Shown: positions 61,549 to 64,000 of the stretch, piece by piece
Layout: every line of letters begins with the position of its first letter
Position numbering within the stretch: position 1 is the stretch's first letter
Assembly (NCBI RefSeq): GCF_024623785.1
Contig: NZ_JANKBZ010000043.1
Span: 1 to 64,000, forward strand
Direction of reading: 5' to 3'
Origin: Archangium lipolyticum
GTDB lineage: Bacteria; Myxococcota; Myxococcia; Myxococcales; Myxococcaceae
DNA length: 64,000 bases
Made by a program: the position numbers and the translations under genes
Notes under the pieces: model-generated
Seen by the model: the letters and a program-made list of their open reading frames with translations, nothing else
Databases searched by the model: none
What the model was told of the DNA's origin: nothing

Positions 61549-62055
61549 GTGAGCACGACGAAGACACCCAGGGAGTGGAAGCTGACGGAGCTGGCCGAGG
61601 CGGCGGGCGTGTCCCCGCGGACCGTGCGCTACTACGTCCAGCGGGGACTCCTGCCCGCCCCGCCCTTCAAGGGGCCGGACACCGCCTACGGGGAGGACCA
61701 CCTGCTGCGCCTCAAGGCCATCCGCGCCCTGCAGGCGAAGTTCCTCCCGCTCGATGCCATCCAGGTGGAGCTGGCGCGTCTGGGCCCCGATGAGCTGAAG
61801 GCGCTCGCCGAGTCCGGCCCCGCCCCTCTTCCGCCCCCTGGACCCATCCCCGCCGCCGAGGCCCCCGCCCCGGCTCCCCTCACGGCTCCAGAGAAGGCCA
61901 GGGCCTCTGTGTCCTCCCCCGACGGGGTGACAAGCTGGCGCCGGTGGGAACTGGCGCCAGGGCTGGAGCTGCACCTCGCCGATACGGCGGACGCGAAGAC
62001 CCGGGCGCTCGTGGAGCGAGTGCGCGCCCTCATCCAGGAGTCCCAGGAAAGGTAG
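61549..62055 (+). CDS. MerR-family transcriptional regulator
   Basis: The 168-aa protein has a MerR winged helix-turn-helix: WKLTELAEAAGVSPRTVRYY, then VQRGLLPAPPFKGPDTAYGE and LRLKAIRALQAKFLPLDAIQ. A Pro/Ala-rich linker and a short C-terminal domain follow. GTG 61549 is chosen, because the upstream TTG at 61513 is the -35 box itself. It is probably autoregulated through the ACAGTG sites and controls the downstream VIT/VWA gene, which starts 5 bp after its stop. Confidence 0.88.
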   Translation: MSTTKTPREWKLTELAEAAGVSPRTVRYYVQRGLLPAPPFKGPDTAYGEDHLLRLKAIRALQAKFLPLDAIQVELARLGPDELKALAESGPAPLPPPGPIPAAEAPAPAPLTAPEKARASVSSPDGVTSWRRWELAPGLELHLADTADAKTRALVERVRALIQESQER

Positions 62056-62059
62056 AGCC

Positions 62060-64000
62060 ATGGAGAACGTCGAGAACGTGAAGGCAGGGCTGTACACGCA
62101 GAGCGGTGCGCAGGTTCCCCTTCAGGGCGTGGACGTCACCGGCGAGCTCCTCGGCGGCCATGCCCGGGTGCGCGTACGCCAGCGCTACCGCAACGCCGAG
62201 TCCAAACCCGTCGAGGCCGTCTACGTCTTTCCCCTCCCCTCCGACGCCACCCTCACCGCGTTCTCCATGGAGTGCGCCGGGCGCCGCATCCAGGGTGTCC
62301 TCAAGAAGCGCGAGGAGGCCTTCCGCGCCTATGACGACGCGGTGACGGCCGGCCACGGCGCCGCGCTGCTCGACCAGGAGCGCCCCAACGTCTTCACCGC
62401 CCAGGTGGGCAACCTCCTGCCCGGTGAGGAGACGCTCGTCGAAGTCGAGTTCCTCCAGGCCATCCAGGTGGAGGAGGGCTGTGTGCGCTGGGCTTTGCCC
62501 ACCCTCGTGGCTCCCCGCTACATCCCCGGCGCTCCGATGGGCGATCGCACCGCCCACGGCGCCGCCGACCCCACCGACCGCGTGCCCGACGCGGACCGCA
62601 TCACCCCGCCCGTGGGTGACGCGCGTTACGGCCTCACGTTGGACCTGCTCGTCTCGCTCGGCCGCGAGGTGGTGGTGGAGAGCCCCTCGCACAAGCTGGA
62701 CGTCTCCCGCGCCGAGGGTGGGATGCGCGTGAAGCTCTCCCAGCCGGGCGTGGCCCTGGACCGGGACCTCGTGCTCAGCGTGCGCAGCCCCGATACGAGC
62801 ACCCCGCTCACCACGCTCGTCACCCACCGCCAGGGCCAGGAGCCCGGCACCTTCGCGCTCACCGTGGTGCCGGACCTGCTCGGCATGGCCGCGGGCCCCA
62901 AGCGCCAGGAGGTGGTGTTCGTCGTGGACACCTCCGGCTCCATGGACGGCGAGAGCCTCCCCCAGGCCCAGGGCGCGCTCCGCCTGTGCCTGCGCCACCT
63001 GCGCGAGGGCGACCGCTTCAACGTCATCGCCTTCGAGAACTCCTTCCACCTCTTCTCGCCCGAGCCCGTCCCCTTCACCCAGAGGACCCTGGAGCAGGCC
63101 GATCGCTGGGTGGCCGCCCTGCACGCCAGCGGTGGCACCGAGCTGCTCGAGCCCATGCGGGCCGCCGTGCGGGCCGTGCCGGACGGTGTCGTGGTGCTCC
63201 TCACCGACGGCCAGGTGGGCAACGAGTCGGAGATCCTCGACGCGGTGATGGCCGAGCGGAAGACGGCCCGCATCTACTCCTTCGGCATCGGCACCAACGT
63301 GAGCGACGTGCTGCTCAAGGACATGGCCCGCCAGACGGGCGGCGCGGTGGAGTTCATCCACCCTGGCGAGCGCATCGACGACAAGGTGGTGGCCCAGTTC
63401 TCCCGCGCGCTCGCCCCGCGCGTCACCGGCGTGGAGGTGCGCTTCGAGGGCGTGGAGGCCTCGGAGCTGGCCCCCGCCGAGCCCCCGCAGCTCGTGGACG
63501 GCTCGCCGTGGAGCCTCTTCGGCCGCTACACCACGCCCGGCTCGGGCAAGGTGCTGCTCAAGGGGAAGTCCGGCGCGGAGACGTTCTCGCTCTCCATCCC
63601 CGTCAGCTTCCCCGCCGAGAGCGACAGGCCCGCCGTGGAGAAGCTGTGGGCCGCCGAGCGCATCCGCTCCTGGCAGGACGCCGCGCTCGTGGGCCGGCGC
63701 GCACAGGCCCTCCAGGAGCGCATCGTTCAACTCGCGCTCGCTCACGGCATCGTCACGCCGTACACCTCCTTCGTCGTGGTGGAGGAGCGCACCGGCGAGC
63801 GCCGCGCCTCGGGTCAGCCGGAGACTCGCGTCATCCCCGTCCACGCCCCCGCCGGCTGGGCCATGTTCGACACCGCCAAGGAGGAGGCGGAGGGCTCGCC
63901 GGTACAGCACCCCAGGGTGGCGATGGCGAAGAAGGTCGCGTCCTTCGCGAATGTCTCCGCGGGTGCGCCCCCGCCCCCTTCGCCCATCCGGTACGCGTCC
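62060..64000 (+). CDS. VIT and von Willebrand A domain protein (partial, runs off window)
   Basis: The frame opens at ATG 62060 (behind AGGAAAGG) and stays open to the window end, at least 647 residues. It has an N-terminal VIT domain (to about 140; YRNAESKPVEAVYVFPLPSD, AFRAYDDAVTAGHGAALLDQ) and a VWA domain with the MIDAS motif FVVDTSGSMDGESLPQAQGA (about 291-310) and a later LTDGQVGN. It has no signal peptide. Inter-alpha-trypsin-inhibitor-like VIT/VWA proteins are common in myxobacteria; the role is unknown. It follows merR by 4 bp and is probably co-transcribed. Confidence 0.88.
   Translation, partial: MENVENVKAGLYTQSGAQVPLQGVDVTGELLGGHARVRVRQRYRNAESKPVEAVYVFPLPSDATLTAFSMECAGRRIQGVLKKREEAFRAYDDAVTAGHGAALLDQERPNVFTAQVGNLLPGEETLVEVEFLQAIQVEEGCVRWALPTLVAPRYIPGAPMGDRTAHGAADPTDRVPDADRITPPVGDARYGLTLDLLVSLGREVVVESPSHKLDVSRAEGGMRVKLSQPGVALDRDLVLSVRSPDTSTPLTTLVTHRQGQEPGTFALTVVPDLLGMAAGPKRQEVVFVVDTSGSMDGESLPQAQGALRLCLRHLREGDRFNVIAFENSFHLFSPEPVPFTQRTLEQADRWVAALHASGGTELLEPMRAAVRAVPDGVVVLLTDGQVGNESEILDAVMAERKTARIYSFGIGTNVSDVLLKDMARQTGGAVEFIHPGERIDDKVVAQFSRALAPRVTGVEVRFEGVEASELAPAEPPQLVDGSPWSLFGRYTTPGSGKVLLKGKSGAETFSLSIPVSFPAESDRPAVEKLWAAERIRSWQDAALVGRRAQALQERIVQLALAHGIVTPYTSFVVVEERTGERRASGQPETRVIPVHAPAGWAMFDTAKEEAEGSPVQHPRVAMAKKVASFANVSAGAPPPPSPIRYAS

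Noticed and set aside
1-64000. CRISPR arrays, complete insertion sequences and rRNA genes
   Set aside because: None seen. No regularly spaced identical repeats with unique spacers, no intact transposase, and no rRNA-like sequence.

Overview
The window is about 64 kb of very GC-rich DNA. Coding density is high, many genes are lipoproteins or sensor kinases, and several gene types point to a fruiting myxobacterium of the Cystobacter/Archangium/Myxococcus type: AHH/Imm11 toxin pairs, CgeB-like sugar genes, a NhaR-type LysR, TreT-type trehalose synthase and a bacteriophytochrome-like kinase. The genus is inferred, not proven.

Layout. 1-3 kb is a scarred accessory edge: a broken glutathione S-transferase, a tRNA 3'-end-like segment, a DUF1993 gene and a secreted AHH nuclease with its Imm11 immunity gene. 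3-7.5 kb holds a TetR/DUF998 divergent pair, a TPR lipoprotein, and a DsbA/FrnE-type oxidoreductase whose CPFC active site reads TGA-PFC, with a hairpin directly at the TGA. That gene is a candidate selenoprotein whose active-site end would normally be left out of an annotation. 7.7-12.5 kb is a tightly packed five-gene glycan-type operon (HD-like, CgeB glycosyltransferase, nucleotidyltransferase, PIG-L deacetylase, FemAB/CelD acyltransferase). 12.5-24.6 kb has small proteins, an FRG-domain gene, an alpha/beta hydrolase, a three-gene two-component block, a TonB receptor and a PARIS-like ATPase plus DUF4276 pair. 24.7-36 kb is mostly housekeeping and envelope: acyl-CoA dehydrogenase, M48 and M16 proteases, DUF1615 lipoprotein, FAD monooxygenase.

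36.4-39.9 kb is a compact operon (DUF6884 protein, DpdA-like tRNA/DNA-guanine transglycosylase, DGQHR/DndB-like protein). It resembles the core of the dpd 7-deazaguanine DNA modification system without the restriction genes. 41.2-50.8 kb is the most striking region, a candidate ribosomally made peptide (RiPP) cluster. It has a SAM methyltransferase, then a promoter with a 16-bp palindrome between -35 and -10, a 103-aa precursor with a signal-peptide-like leader and an Arg-rich C-terminus, two B12-type radical SAM proteins with CX4CX2C motifs, an arginase-family enzyme, a GNAT, and two DUF692 (MNIO-like) enzymes flanking an unknown partner. From the first radical SAM gene onward every junction overlaps.

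51-64 kb holds tRNA-Phe, a LysR regulator, an amidohydrolase, trehalose synthase, cyanophycinase-like protein, the NfeD/SPFH membrane pair, a secreted protein, a DUF2721 protein, and a MerR gene whose promoter carries five spaced ACAGTG half-sites and which precedes a VIT/VWA protein cut by the window end. Ten copies of one REP-like palindrome (CCCTCACCC..CCCTCTCCC..GGGAGAGGG) lie at gene ends throughout.
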